A DNA stretch of 49,028 nt from positions 1 through 49,028 of the forward strand of contig DKUO01000007.1 of the NCBI GenBank assembly GCA_002490705.1. The letters are read 5' to 3'. Each line of letters starts with the position of its first letter. Position 1 is the first letter of the stretch. The stretch is from Lachnospiraceae bacterium UBA7202 (GTDB lineage: Bacteria > Bacillota > Clostridia > Lachnospirales > Lachnospiraceae). A program made the position numbers and the translations under genes. Below, in pieces: positions 25,750-33,309 of the stretch. The notes under the pieces were generated by a model. It was not told the origin of the DNA. It searched no databases and was given only the letters and a program-made list of their open reading frames with translations.

Positions 25750-27624
25750 TTAGACTTCTCTGTAGTCTCCGTCCACAACATCGTCCGCTGCGCCGCTTTC
25801 CTGAGGGCCTGCCTGCTGCGCACCGCCCATATTACTCATATCCGGGCCGCCCTGCGCCTGCTGCATGTTTTCATACATCTTCGTAAACAATGCCTGTGCG
25901 GAGTTCGTCAGCTTCTCTTTCGCCGCTTTCAGCTCATCAAGCTGGCTGTCCGTAAGCTCCTGATCCTTCGTCTTCTCCAAAATATCCTTCACTGCCTGTA
26001 GGTCTGCTTCCACGCTTGCTTTCTCGGAAGCGTCAATCTTATCGCCGACCTCATTCAATGCCTTCTCCGTCTGGAATACAAAGGAATCTGCATCGTTTCT
26101 GGTATCTACCGCCTCTTTGCGCTTCTTATCCTGCGCCTCATACTCAGCCGCCTCTTTCACTGCCCTGTCGATCTCATCGTCGGACATATTAGAACCTGCT
26201 GTGATGGTAATATGCTGTTCCTTGCCTGTGCCCAAATCCTTGGCGGATACGTTTACAATACCGTTGGCATCAATATCGAAGGTAACTTCAATCTGCGGTA
26301 CACCGCGCATTGCCGGCGGGATGCCGTCAAGACGGAACTGTCCGAGGGACTTGTTATCCTTCGCGAACTGTCTTTCACCCTGTAATACGTTGATATCCAC
26401 CGCAGTCTGGTTGTCGGAATACGTAGAGAACACCTGACTGTGCTTGGTGGGAATCGTGGTGTTTCTCTCAATCAATCTGGTAGCGATACCGCCCGCCGTC
26501 TCGATAGACAGTGACAACGGCGTTACATCCAACAGAAGGATCTCACCTGCGCCGGCGTCGCCCGCCAATTTACCGCCCTGAACGGATGCGCCGAGAGCCA
26601 CACACTCATCGGGATTCAAAGATTTGCTGGGCTCCTTGCCCGTGAGCTGTCTCACCTTCTCCTGCACAGCCGGAACTCGAGTGGAACCGCCTACCAGAAG
26701 CACCTGACCGATATCTGCATTGGTCAATCCCGCATCCTTCATCGCATTCTGTACAGGCACTGCCGTTCTCTCTACCAGATCGCTGGTGAGTTCGTCAAAC
26801 TTCGCTCTGGTCAGATTCATGTCGAAGTGTTTCGGGCCTTCCGCCGTCGCTGTGATGAAAGGAAGGTTGATATTCGTCGTTGTCGCGGAGGAAAGTTCCT
26901 TCTTTGCCTTCTCCGCCGCCTCCTTCAATCTCTGAAGAGCCATCTTGTCATTGGACAGATCTACGCCCTCTTTTGCCTTGAACTCGGCAAGCATCCAGTC
27001 GATAATCTTCTGGTCAAAATCATCGCCGCCCAGATGGGTATCGCCGTTCGTGGCGAGCACTTCGATTACGCCGTCACCAATCTCAATGATGGACACATCA
27101 AAGGTACCACCGCCCAGATCGTAAACCATAATCTTCTGCTCTTTTTCATTGTCAAGACCGTAAGCCAGCGCCGCTGCCGTAGGCTCATTGATAATACGCT
27201 TTACATCAAGGCCCGCAATCTTGCCGGCGTCCTTGGTCGCCTGTCTCTGCGCGTCGTTGAAATATGCGGGTACCGTAATAACCGCCTCTGTCACTTTCTC
27301 GCCCAGATAGTTCTCCGCATCCGCTTTCAATTTCTGTAAGATCATTGCGGAAATCTGCTGCGGTGAATACTTCTTGTCATCGATGGTACGGCCTCTGTCC
27401 GTACCCATATCTCTCTTGATGGATGCGATTGTATTCTCTGCATTGGTGACCGCCTGACGCTTTGCAGGCTCACCCACAAGCCTCTCCCCGTTCTTTGTGA
27501 AGGCCACAACGGAGGGTGTGGTTCTTGCGCCCTCTGTATTCGCGATTACAGTGGGCTTACCGCCCTCCATAACTGCCACGCAGCTGTTTGTAGTTCCCAA
27601 GTCAATACCGATAATTTTACTCAT
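25750..27624 (-). CDS. dnaK: Chaperone protein DnaK (Hsp70)
   Basis: A 624-residue Hsp70: ATPase domain with IGIDLGTTNSCVAV at the N-terminus, MVYDLGGGTFDVSI near 165-178 and VLLVGGSTRVPAVQ near 308-321; a conserved interdomain linker LLLDVTPLSLSIET near 361-374; then the substrate-binding domain and helical lid, ending in the Gly/Gln-rich tail and VDGDYREV (compare the bacterial EEV(K)D-type end). It is the main ATP-driven folding chaperone. A GGAGG site precedes the ATG. No CIRCE lies directly upstream, so heat control comes from the hrcA promoter. Confidence 0.98.
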   Translation of the reverse strand: MSKIIGIDLGTTNSCVAVMEGGKPTVIANTEGARTTPSVVAFTKNGERLVGEPAKRQAVTNAENTIASIKRDMGTDRGRTIDDKKYSPQQISAMILQKLKADAENYLGEKVTEAVITVPAYFNDAQRQATKDAGKIAGLDVKRIINEPTAAALAYGLDNEKEQKIMVYDLGGGTFDVSIIEIGDGVIEVLATNGDTHLGGDDFDQKIIDWMLAEFKAKEGVDLSNDKMALQRLKEAAEKAKKELSSATTTNINLPFITATAEGPKHFDMNLTRAKFDELTSDLVERTAVPVQNAMKDAGLTNADIGQVLLVGGSTRVPAVQEKVRQLTGKEPSKSLNPDECVALGASVQGGKLAGDAGAGEILLLDVTPLSLSIETAGGIATRLIERNTTIPTKHSQVFSTYSDNQTAVDINVLQGERQFAKDNKSLGQFRLDGIPPAMRGVPQIEVTFDIDANGIVNVSAKDLGTGKEQHITITAGSNMSDDEIDRAVKEAAEYEAQDKKRKEAVDTRNDADSFVFQTEKALNEVGDKIDASEKASVEADLQAVKDILEKTKDQELTDSQLDELKAAKEKLTNSAQALFTKMYENMQQAQGGPDMSNMGGAQQAGPQESGAADDVVDGDYREV

Positions 27625-27670
27625 AGTTTTCTCCTCCTATTTCTAACTAAATTTATTTTTTTAAGATTAC

Positions 27671-27693
27671 CGAGGCTGTGTTTTACAGCCTCG
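27671..27693 (-). other. Hairpin upstream of dnaK in the grpE-dnaK gap
   Basis: A perfect 9-bp stem CGAGGCTGT/ACAGCCTCG with a 5-base loop, directly next to repeat copy B. On the minus strand no T-run follows immediately, so it is not a typical terminator. It could be a processing or mRNA-stability element that favours dnaK-dnaJ message. Confidence 0.6.
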
Positions 27694-27694
27694 A

Positions 27695-27760
27695 GAGTGA
27701 GATTTAGAACTTCTCCGCGAAGCAGCCTTTACTGCGAGTGGCTAGAAGTTCTTCTCACTC
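27695..27760. repeat. 66-bp structured intergenic repeat, copy B
   Basis: Same design and identical length as 12668-12733, in reverse orientation to it. Outer arms are GAGTGAGA/TCTCACTC, with a 3-base bulge TTT and a 9-bp inner stem AGAACTTCT/AGAAGTTCT. Aligned by eye, about 49 of 66 positions agree with copy A. Two of the changed pairs (outer position 2/65 and inner 14/56) swap both partners and keep the stem. The minus-strand copy includes the grpE stop codon (GAG TGA). Confidence 0.7.
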
Positions 27761-28378
27761 AACGACTGCCACCATACTATGTCTGACCACGCTGTCCCTG
27801 TAAGTATATCCCTTTTGCAGTTCCTGCGCGACCACGCCGGATTCAAACTCATCGCTCTGCGTCTGCATCACTGCGTTGTGGAATTCGGGATTAAACTCCT
27901 CTCCCACCGCCGGAATCGGCTTTACATCCAAATTTTCCAACTCCGTCATAAGCTGCTTATAAATCATCTGCATGCCCTGCGCAAGAGCACCGTCCTTCTC
28001 CTCCTCGGAGACGCTTGCAAGCCCTCTCTCGAAATTATCCACCACCGGCAGAATCTTCTCAATCACGCTCCTTGCTCCCGTCTCAAACATCGCCGTCTTT
28101 TCCTTCTCGGTCCGTTTACGGAAGTTATCGAATTCAGCCATCTGACGCTTCACCCGGTCTTCCAGCTCCTCAACCTTCTCCTTCATGGCGTCCTGTTTCT
28201 TATCTTTTTTCTTCTTTTCCTTCTTATCCGCCTTGGGAGTCTCCTCTGTGTCTACCGCATCCTTGGCCGCCTCTGCGTTTTCCTCCGCCGCCGCTTCGGA
28301 TATTTCCTGCGTCTTGGTCTCTTCCTGCATCGTATCGACGTCCATCTTCTCTTTGTTATCTTTTTCTTCTACTGCCAC
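27755..28378 (-). CDS. grpE: GrpE nucleotide exchange factor
   Basis: A 207-residue GrpE. A long charged N-terminal part (about 1-65, rich in Glu then Lys) is followed by the coiled coil (EELEDRVKRQMAEFDNFRKRTEKEK, about 70-95) and the C-terminal beta domain with the signature FNPEFHNAVMQ and DSVVRHSMVAVVE. It releases ADP from DnaK. It lies between hrcA and dnaK, and its stop codon lies within the repeat at 27695-27760. Confidence 0.96.
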   Translation of the reverse strand: MAVEEKDNKEKMDVDTMQEETKTQEISEAAAEENAEAAKDAVDTEETPKADKKEKKKKDKKQDAMKEKVEELEDRVKRQMAEFDNFRKRTEKEKTAMFETGARSVIEKILPVVDNFERGLASVSEEEKDGALAQGMQMIYKQLMTELENLDVKPIPAVGEEFNPEFHNAVMQTQSDEFESGVVAQELQKGYTYRDSVVRHSMVAVVE

Positions 28379-28437
28379 GCTTCCTCATCCCTTTCCCGGT
28401 TCTCTTGCTCCGTATTTTGACTGTATTAGTCATTTTC

Positions 28438-29463
28438 TTATTTTTTATATAAATCATCCAATTGATGCTTTAACAGCTTCAGGTTACTCACCACTTTTTC
28501 ATAGTCCATTCTTCTCGGACCGATAATGCCAATGGTGCCTTTCATGCCCTCCTCTAGTTCATAGGTTGCCGTCACAACACTGCAATCCTTCATGCCCGCC
28601 ACCGGCGTTTCGCTGCCGATGTAAACCTGTATACCCGTATTGTTATCAGCCGACAGATTATCCTGCACCAGCTCGCTTAAAAGCTGTTTCTCCTCAAACG
28701 TGGTAATTAACTCGCTGGCCCGTTCGTGATCCGCAAGTTCCGGATATTTGAAAAAGTTTCTGGTGCCGCTGGTATAGATCTCCAGATCTTCATCCGCCTT
28801 GATCGCTTCCGCCACCGCATCTATCACGCTCGCCACGATCTCGCTGTGGATTCCCGCCTGCTGTTTCATCGCGGCTATCATACCCAGATTAATCTCCTCA
28901 AGCGAAAGCCCGTTCAAATGGGTGTTCAAAAGAATATTCAACTTAAGCAGCGTCTCGTCGCTTAGCTCCTCCGACACCTCGATCATCGAGTTCTTGATCA
29001 CGTTTCCTTCCACCACGATCACTGCCAGAATATGCTCGACATCCACACGGGAAAGCTGGATAAATTTCAGCTTATTACGGTGATACTGAGGCGCGGAGAT
29101 CATTGCCGCATACTCGGTGTTATTGGCAAGCACCTTAGCGGCCTGCTTCAGGAGACGGTCCATTTTATCTTCCTTCTCCAGAAGCGACTCCTTCATCTCC
29201 TCCACTTCCCGTTCTTTCTCCTCCATCATTCTATCCACATAGAGACGGTAGCCCTTATCGGAAGGAATCCTGCCGGCGGAGGTGTGGGGCTGTACAATAT
29301 AACCCAGCTCCTCCAAATCCGCCATCTCGTTGCGGATGGTCGCGGAACTCAGATTCAGATCAGTATACTTGGAGATCGTGCGGCTGCCCACCGGCTCTCC
29401 CGTCTCCAGGTAATTTCGGATGATGGCTTGCAATATGATATATTTTCTTTCGTCCAGCTGCAT
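28438..29463 (-). CDS. hrcA: Heat-inducible transcription repressor HrcA
   Basis: A 341-residue repressor. The N-terminal winged helix has MQLDERKYIILQAIIRNYLETGEPVGS-type start, TISKYTDLNLSSATIRNEMADLEELGYI (about 28-55) and the wing QPHTSAGRIPSDKGYRLYVD. A GAF-like dimerisation domain follows. HrcA binds CIRCE and represses class I heat-shock genes, and is kept active by GroEL. A perfect CIRCE lies 23 bases before its start, so it is autoregulated. Confidence 0.97.
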   Translation of the reverse strand: MQLDERKYIILQAIIRNYLETGEPVGSRTISKYTDLNLSSATIRNEMADLEELGYIVQPHTSAGRIPSDKGYRLYVDRMMEEKEREVEEMKESLLEKEDKMDRLLKQAAKVLANNTEYAAMISAPQYHRNKLKFIQLSRVDVEHILAVIVVEGNVIKNSMIEVSEELSDETLLKLNILLNTHLNGLSLEEINLGMIAAMKQQAGIHSEIVASVIDAVAEAIKADEDLEIYTSGTRNFFKYPELADHERASELITTFEEKQLLSELVQDNLSADNNTGIQVYIGSETPVAGMKDCSVVTATYELEEGMKGTIGIIGPRRMDYEKVVSNLKLLKHQLDDLYKK

Positions 29464-29486
29464 ACCATTTCCCTCTTATCAGATTA

Positions 29487-29513
29487 TTAGCACTCGATTC
29501 GTTAGAGTGCTAA
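29487..29513 (-). promoter_or_regulatory. CIRCE operator of the hrcA-grpE-dnaK-dnaJ operon
   Basis: Perfect CIRCE: TTAGCACTC (29487-29495), 9-base spacer, GAGTGCTAA (29505-29513). It is the HrcA binding site and lies between the promoter and the hrcA start. Confidence 0.98.
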
Positions 29514-29529
29514 CATCTTCTAGTAGTAA

Positions 29530-29556
29530 GTTATCACTTAAGATTTTTGTTGTCAA
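29530..29556 (-). promoter_or_regulatory. Promoter of the heat-shock operon
   Basis: On the minus strand a perfect -35 TTGACA (29551-29556) precedes a -10 region reading GATAACTT; GATAAC (29530-29535) gives a 15-base spacer and TAACTT a 17-base spacer. The CIRCE begins about 17 bases downstream, where bound HrcA would block transcription. Confidence 0.65.
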
Positions 29557-29589
29557 CATCTGAATGGAAAAAATTTATAAAAAAAGAAT

Positions 29590-29632
29590 GAAAAAAAGAC
29601 AGTCAGCTTAGTATATCCCAAACTGACTGTCT
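29590..29632 (-). terminator. Intrinsic terminator of the DUF6465 gene
   Basis: On the minus strand a 10-bp perfect stem AGACAGTCAG/CTGACTGTCT (arms 29623-29632 and 29597-29606, 16-base loop) is followed by a long T-run. It separates this gene from the hrcA promoter. Confidence 0.9.
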
Positions 29633-29657
29633 GCATTCCCAACCATAGTGGCAATGA

Positions 29658-30122
29658 TTAAATAGAGAAATGTCCTCTCTCTTCGCCGTTGATCACATAG
29701 TATACAATGCTCTCCTCGGGCTTTACATAGAGCTCTACGCTCTTGAAGTCACCAACTTTTTTCTTAAGGTCATACTTCCATACATCCTTGGCAATCTTAA
29801 CCAGCTCCTCTGCGGAATAGGTCTTGCCGGAAAACTGTACGTGAATGGTCTCCTTCACAGCTGTCTTCTTGGCCGCCGTTGTCTTAGCCGTCTCCTTCTT
29901 CGCTGCCGCGGGCTTTCTACCGGGCTTTTTAGCCGCAGGTTTTCTGCCGGGTTTCTTAGCAGCAGGCTCCTTTACCTCTGTCTTTGTCTCCGCCTTTACT
30001 TTCTCTGCTACAGGCGCAGCTTTCGCCGCAGGTGCTGCCACTGGTGTTGTCACTGTCGCTGTCTTTGTATCTGCCGCTTTCGTAGCTTCCGGTTTCGCAA
30101 CCGGCTTCTTGATCTCTGCCAT
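29658..30122 (-). CDS. DUF6465 family protein with histone-H1-like basic N-terminus
   Basis: A 154-residue protein. Residues 1-90 are low-complexity Ala/Lys/Pro/Thr with two tandem KKPGRKPA units (about 55-72) and further AAKK repeats, like bacterial H1-like proteins and AT-hook tails. Residues 92-154 form a small ordered domain (HVQFSGKTYSAEELVKIAKDVWKYDL, then SVELYVKPEESIVYYVINGE), which I recognise as DUF6465. The tail suggests nucleic-acid binding; the domain function is unknown. The gene has its own strong promoter and terminator and stands alone, so it may be highly expressed. A nucleoid role is inference from composition only. Confidence 0.75.
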   Translation of the reverse strand: MAEIKKPVAKPEATKAADTKTATVTTPVAAPAAKAAPVAEKVKAETKTEVKEPAAKKPGRKPAAKKPGRKPAAAKKETAKTTAAKKTAVKETIHVQFSGKTYSAEELVKIAKDVWKYDLKKKVGDFKSVELYVKPEESIVYYVINGEERGHFSI

Positions 30123-30179
30123 AAGTATTCTCCTTCCCCGCTCCTACTTATAAAACTAAATCAACTTTTTCATATGTGT

Positions 30180-30208
30180 ATATTATCCCAATTATGCAAG
30201 ACTGTCAA
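30180..30208 (-). promoter_or_regulatory. Strong promoter of the DUF6465 gene
   Basis: On the minus strand a perfect TTGACA (30203-30208) lies 17 bases before TAATAT (30180-30185); GATAAT with a 15-base spacer overlaps. A GGAGCGGGGAAGGAG ribosome region lies before the ATG. Confidence 0.75.
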
Positions 30209-30297
30209 CCAACAATCTGTAACAAATAGTTAATTTTTATTATAAAATCTTATACGAATTGACAGAAAACCCTTGCAAAATCCTGTACTTTACGAAT

Positions 30298-31122
30298 TCA
30301 GGACAGCATAAAATAAAAAAGCACCAGCGCCCCAAGCGCAATACGATACCATCCGAAAATTTTAAAATCATGTTTTTTAATATATCCCATCAGGAATCGG
30401 ATCACAGCCACGGACACTGCAAAGGCCACCACCATTCCCACCGCCAGAATGACAATCTCATTTCCCGTGAAGGCAAAACCGAATTTGACAATCTTCAATA
30501 GGCTTGCTCCCAGCATCACAGGTATTGCCAAAAAGAAAGTAAATTCCGCCGCAACCGTCCTTGATACGCCGATCATAAGCGCACCCAGTATGGTTGCCCC
30601 GGAGCGGGACGTTCCCGGAAAGACAGCCGCAATCAGCTGAAAAACCCCGATCAGCAATGCGGTTGTATAGGTGATCTCCCCCAGTTCTGTTATCTTCGGC
30701 CGCATGGTTTTATTTCGATTCTCAATTATGATAAAAGCGACGCCGAAAACAATCAGAGCAATTGCCACGCACCACGGATTATAAAAAAGCGCGTCCAGCA
30801 CATCGTCAAAGGCAAGCCCCACCACCGCCGCCGGAACACAGGACACCAGAATTTTAAACCAAAGGGTCAGGATGTCTTTCTGCACCACCGGCTTTTCCCG
30901 GAAACGAAAGGGAAAAATCTTATTCCAAAAAAGAAGTACCACCGCCAAAATGGCTCCCAGCTGAATCACCACGAGAAACATTTCCCAGAATTCCTCGCTC
31001 ACATTCAGGGTCACAAATTCATTCAAAAGAATCATGTGCCCGGTACTGCTGATGGGAAGCCATTCCGTGATACCCTCCACAATGCCGAAGAGCACCGCTT
31101 TTAAAATTTCTATGATATCCAT
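30298..31122 (-). CDS. uppP: Undecaprenyl-diphosphatase UppP (BacA)
   Basis: A 274-residue polytopic membrane enzyme with both active-site blocks of the family: GIVEGITEWLPISSTGHM near 13-30 and FPGTSRSGAT near 163-172. It removes one phosphate from undecaprenyl diphosphate outside the membrane, recycling the lipid carrier for peptidoglycan and other wall polymers, and gives bacitracin tolerance. The length is normal. It follows the patatin-like gene in transcription direction by about 60 bases. I see no clear terminator after it. Confidence 0.96.
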   Translation of the reverse strand: MDIIEILKAVLFGIVEGITEWLPISSTGHMILLNEFVTLNVSEEFWEMFLVVIQLGAILAVVLLFWNKIFPFRFREKPVVQKDILTLWFKILVSCVPAAVVGLAFDDVLDALFYNPWCVAIALIVFGVAFIIIENRNKTMRPKITELGEITYTTALLIGVFQLIAAVFPGTSRSGATILGALMIGVSRTVAAEFTFFLAIPVMLGASLLKIVKFGFAFTGNEIVILAVGMVVAFAVSVAVIRFLMGYIKKHDFKIFGWYRIALGALVLFYFMLS

Positions 31123-31183
31123 GCTTTGTCCTTTCTCTTTTTCTTACTATTCTATGTGTCGCGCCGATCAAAAATCCTTTTGA

Positions 31184-32038
31184 TTACCCGCGTAAATACT
31201 CCAGCAATTCCGCATAGCATTCCTGCGCGTCAAGGTAGCCCTTCTCATAGAGCGCCGTCATTTTCTCCTTATCCTTCTCTATTCTGCCAACTTCGCTTTT
31301 CTGTTTCGGGCGGATCACGAACAGCTCTCCCTTTTGCCGCTTCTCCTCAATATATTTCACTGTCGTATTATAAGACAAATGTCTTTCCCGCATCAGTTCA
31401 TATACCTTCGGATAACGAAGATAACGCGCCCTGATCAGGGCAAGCTGCGCGCCGACGGGCTCCCTGACAAACCCCTCCTCCTTGGTCATGATGACCACAT
31501 TCTTCCGGTTTCCGTCCCGCATGGACTTTCTCACCGGAATGGGGTCGCTGATGCCCCCGTCCAGATACAGTTGCCCGTCTATCTCCACGTTCCGGGATAC
31601 CAACGGCAGGGAACTGGACGCCCGCACCGCCGTGATATCCTTGCGCACATCCCGAATCGGCAGATAGACCGGTTTTCCCGTTCTGATATCCGTCGCCACA
31701 GCAAACGCTTTTCCTTCATATTTTGCAGCGGCGTCATAATCGTATGGGTCCAGATAATTGGGAATCAGGCTGTAACTCATATCCACGCCAAACAAATCTC
31801 CCGTCCGCAACAGACTCCACGCCCCACAATATTGCTTCATATCCAAATAATTAACGCTGATGCGCAAGGAGCGTCCTCTCTGTCCCGACATGTAGTTGCA
31901 CAGATGACACGCGCCCGCCGACACACCATAGCAGTCGGAAAACAAAATCTCCTTGTCCATGAAGAAATCCAACACACCGGCGGTATAAATTCCCTTCATA
32001 CCCCCGCCCTCTAAAATCAATCCTGCCTGGTACATCAT
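31184..32038 (-). CDS. Patatin-like phospholipase family protein
   Basis: A 284-residue patatin-fold hydrolase: oxyanion-hole glycines in ILEGGGMKGIYTAGVLD near 8-24, nucleophile serine in GVSAG near 39-43, and the dyad aspartate in DGGISDPIP near 160-168. These are the Ser-Asp catalytic features of bacterial patatin-like lipases (YjjU/RssA type). There is no signal peptide, so it acts in the cytoplasm, presumably on lipids or acyl esters; the substrate is unknown. Two consecutive ATG codons exist; the first has AAGGA 7 bases upstream. It follows the aminotransferase gene by 24 bases. Confidence 0.9.
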   Translation of the reverse strand: MMYQAGLILEGGGMKGIYTAGVLDFFMDKEILFSDCYGVSAGACHLCNYMSGQRGRSLRISVNYLDMKQYCGAWSLLRTGDLFGVDMSYSLIPNYLDPYDYDAAAKYEGKAFAVATDIRTGKPVYLPIRDVRKDITAVRASSSLPLVSRNVEIDGQLYLDGGISDPIPVRKSMRDGNRKNVVIMTKEEGFVREPVGAQLALIRARYLRYPKVYELMRERHLSYNTTVKYIEEKRQKGELFVIRPKQKSEVGRIEKDKEKMTALYEKGYLDAQECYAELLEYLRG

Positions 32039-32062
32039 AAAAACATCCTTTCCCGTTTTGTT

Positions 32063-33247
32063 TTAGTACATCTCCCTCATAAGTTTCCGAAAAGCGTCAA
32101 GGGAGCGCTCCACCTTCTCCGTATCAATACAATAGGCGAGCCTGAAATACCCCTCCACACCAAAACTGTCACTGGGCACGACAACAAGGTCATACTTCTT
32201 CGCCTTCTCGGAAAATGCTATTGCATCCGCCTCCGGCGCCTTCGGGAAAATATAGAAAGTGCCACCCGGACGCACACACTCGAAACCAAGGTCTGTCAGT
32301 TCCTTATATAAAATATTCATATTCGTCTCATAGACCGAAAGATCCGCCGTCAGGTCAAGCACCTCGGCCACCGCCAGCTGAATGATGGAGGGCGGGCAGT
32401 TGTGCCCCGTTCCTCTGGAAATCTGACTGCACATCACACTGATTAATCCTGCATCCGTACATTTTGGATTCACCGCCACGTAGCCGATCCGTTCCCCGGG
32501 AAGGGAGAGGGACTTGGAAAAAGAATAACAGGAAAGAGAATTGTCATAAAACGCCGAAGGATAAGGCGAATCTACCCCCTCAAACACAATCTCTCTGTAG
32601 GGCTCATCGGAAATCAGGAAAATATCATGTCCGTACTGCCTTTGTTTCTCCTCCATAATTGCCGCAAGCTTCTTGATTGTCTCCGTGGAATAAACCATTC
32701 CCGAAGGATTGTTCGGCGTATTGATCAGAACCGCCGCAACCTTCTCCGTAAGCATCTCCTCAAAAGCCTCAAAATTAACCTGAAAGCTCTCCGTATCCGC
32801 CGGCACCACCTTAAGCTTCGCCCCGGTCAGATTCACATATGGATTGTACTCCGGAAAATAAGGCGCAAAAATAAGAACTTCATCCCCCGGTTCCGACACG
32901 CACCGCAGGGCGTGGGCGATAGCGCCCGCCGCGCCGGTGGTCATGAAAATATGGTCCCCCGTATAGTTCATCCCAAATCTCTTGTTGAGAGAAGCCGCCA
33001 CCTTATCCCTCACAGACGGAATTCCCAGACTCTGGCTGTAGCCGTGAAGTTCCATGGGATTCCTCTCCTGTAACATCTTGATCATAATATCCGTAAATTC
33101 CTGAGGCACCGGCACGGAAGGATTACCGAGACTGTAATCAAACACATTCTCATAGCCGATTTCCTTTCCTCTGGCCGTAGCAAACTCGGAAAGCTGACGG
33201 ATCACCGATTTCCCTTTTAACATATCTTTGTACTTCTGTACGATCAT
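32063..33247 (-). CDS. Pyridoxal-phosphate-dependent aminotransferase, class I
   Basis: A 394-residue fold-type I aminotransferase: FDYSLGNPSVPVP near 37-49, a TTGAAGAIAHAL segment near 102-113, INTPNNPSGMVYS near 175-187, DEPYREIVF near 213-221, and the PLP lysine in CYSFSKSLSLPGERIGY near 234-250. It belongs with aspartate/alanine/aromatic aminotransferases. The closing arginine in FRLAYC near 369-374 fits binding of the substrate carboxylate. The exact amino-acid specificity cannot be read. It is probably cotranscribed with the patatin-like gene. Confidence 0.9.
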   Translation of the reverse strand: MIVQKYKDMLKGKSVIRQLSEFATARGKEIGYENVFDYSLGNPSVPVPQEFTDIMIKMLQERNPMELHGYSQSLGIPSVRDKVAASLNKRFGMNYTGDHIFMTTGAAGAIAHALRCVSEPGDEVLIFAPYFPEYNPYVNLTGAKLKVVPADTESFQVNFEAFEEMLTEKVAAVLINTPNNPSGMVYSTETIKKLAAIMEEKQRQYGHDIFLISDEPYREIVFEGVDSPYPSAFYDNSLSCYSFSKSLSLPGERIGYVAVNPKCTDAGLISVMCSQISRGTGHNCPPSIIQLAVAEVLDLTADLSVYETNMNILYKELTDLGFECVRPGGTFYIFPKAPEADAIAFSEKAKKYDLVVVPSDSFGVEGYFRLAYCIDTEKVERSLDAFRKLMREMY

Positions 33248-33309
33248 TCCCGTTACCTTCTTTCTCTCTTCCTTTTTTAACCTTTTGTCTCCCAGCTCAT
33301 ATGCAGGCC

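Noticed and set aside
24485..25753. A 422-codon open frame on the plus strand opposite dnaJ
   Set aside because: Mirror frame of a certain gene, with unlikely residue composition. It also runs through the dnaJ terminator hairpin.
27625..27694. A possible second CIRCE before dnaK
   Set aside because: No TTAGCACTC-N9-GAGTGCTAA or near match is present; only the hairpin at 27671-27693 is found.
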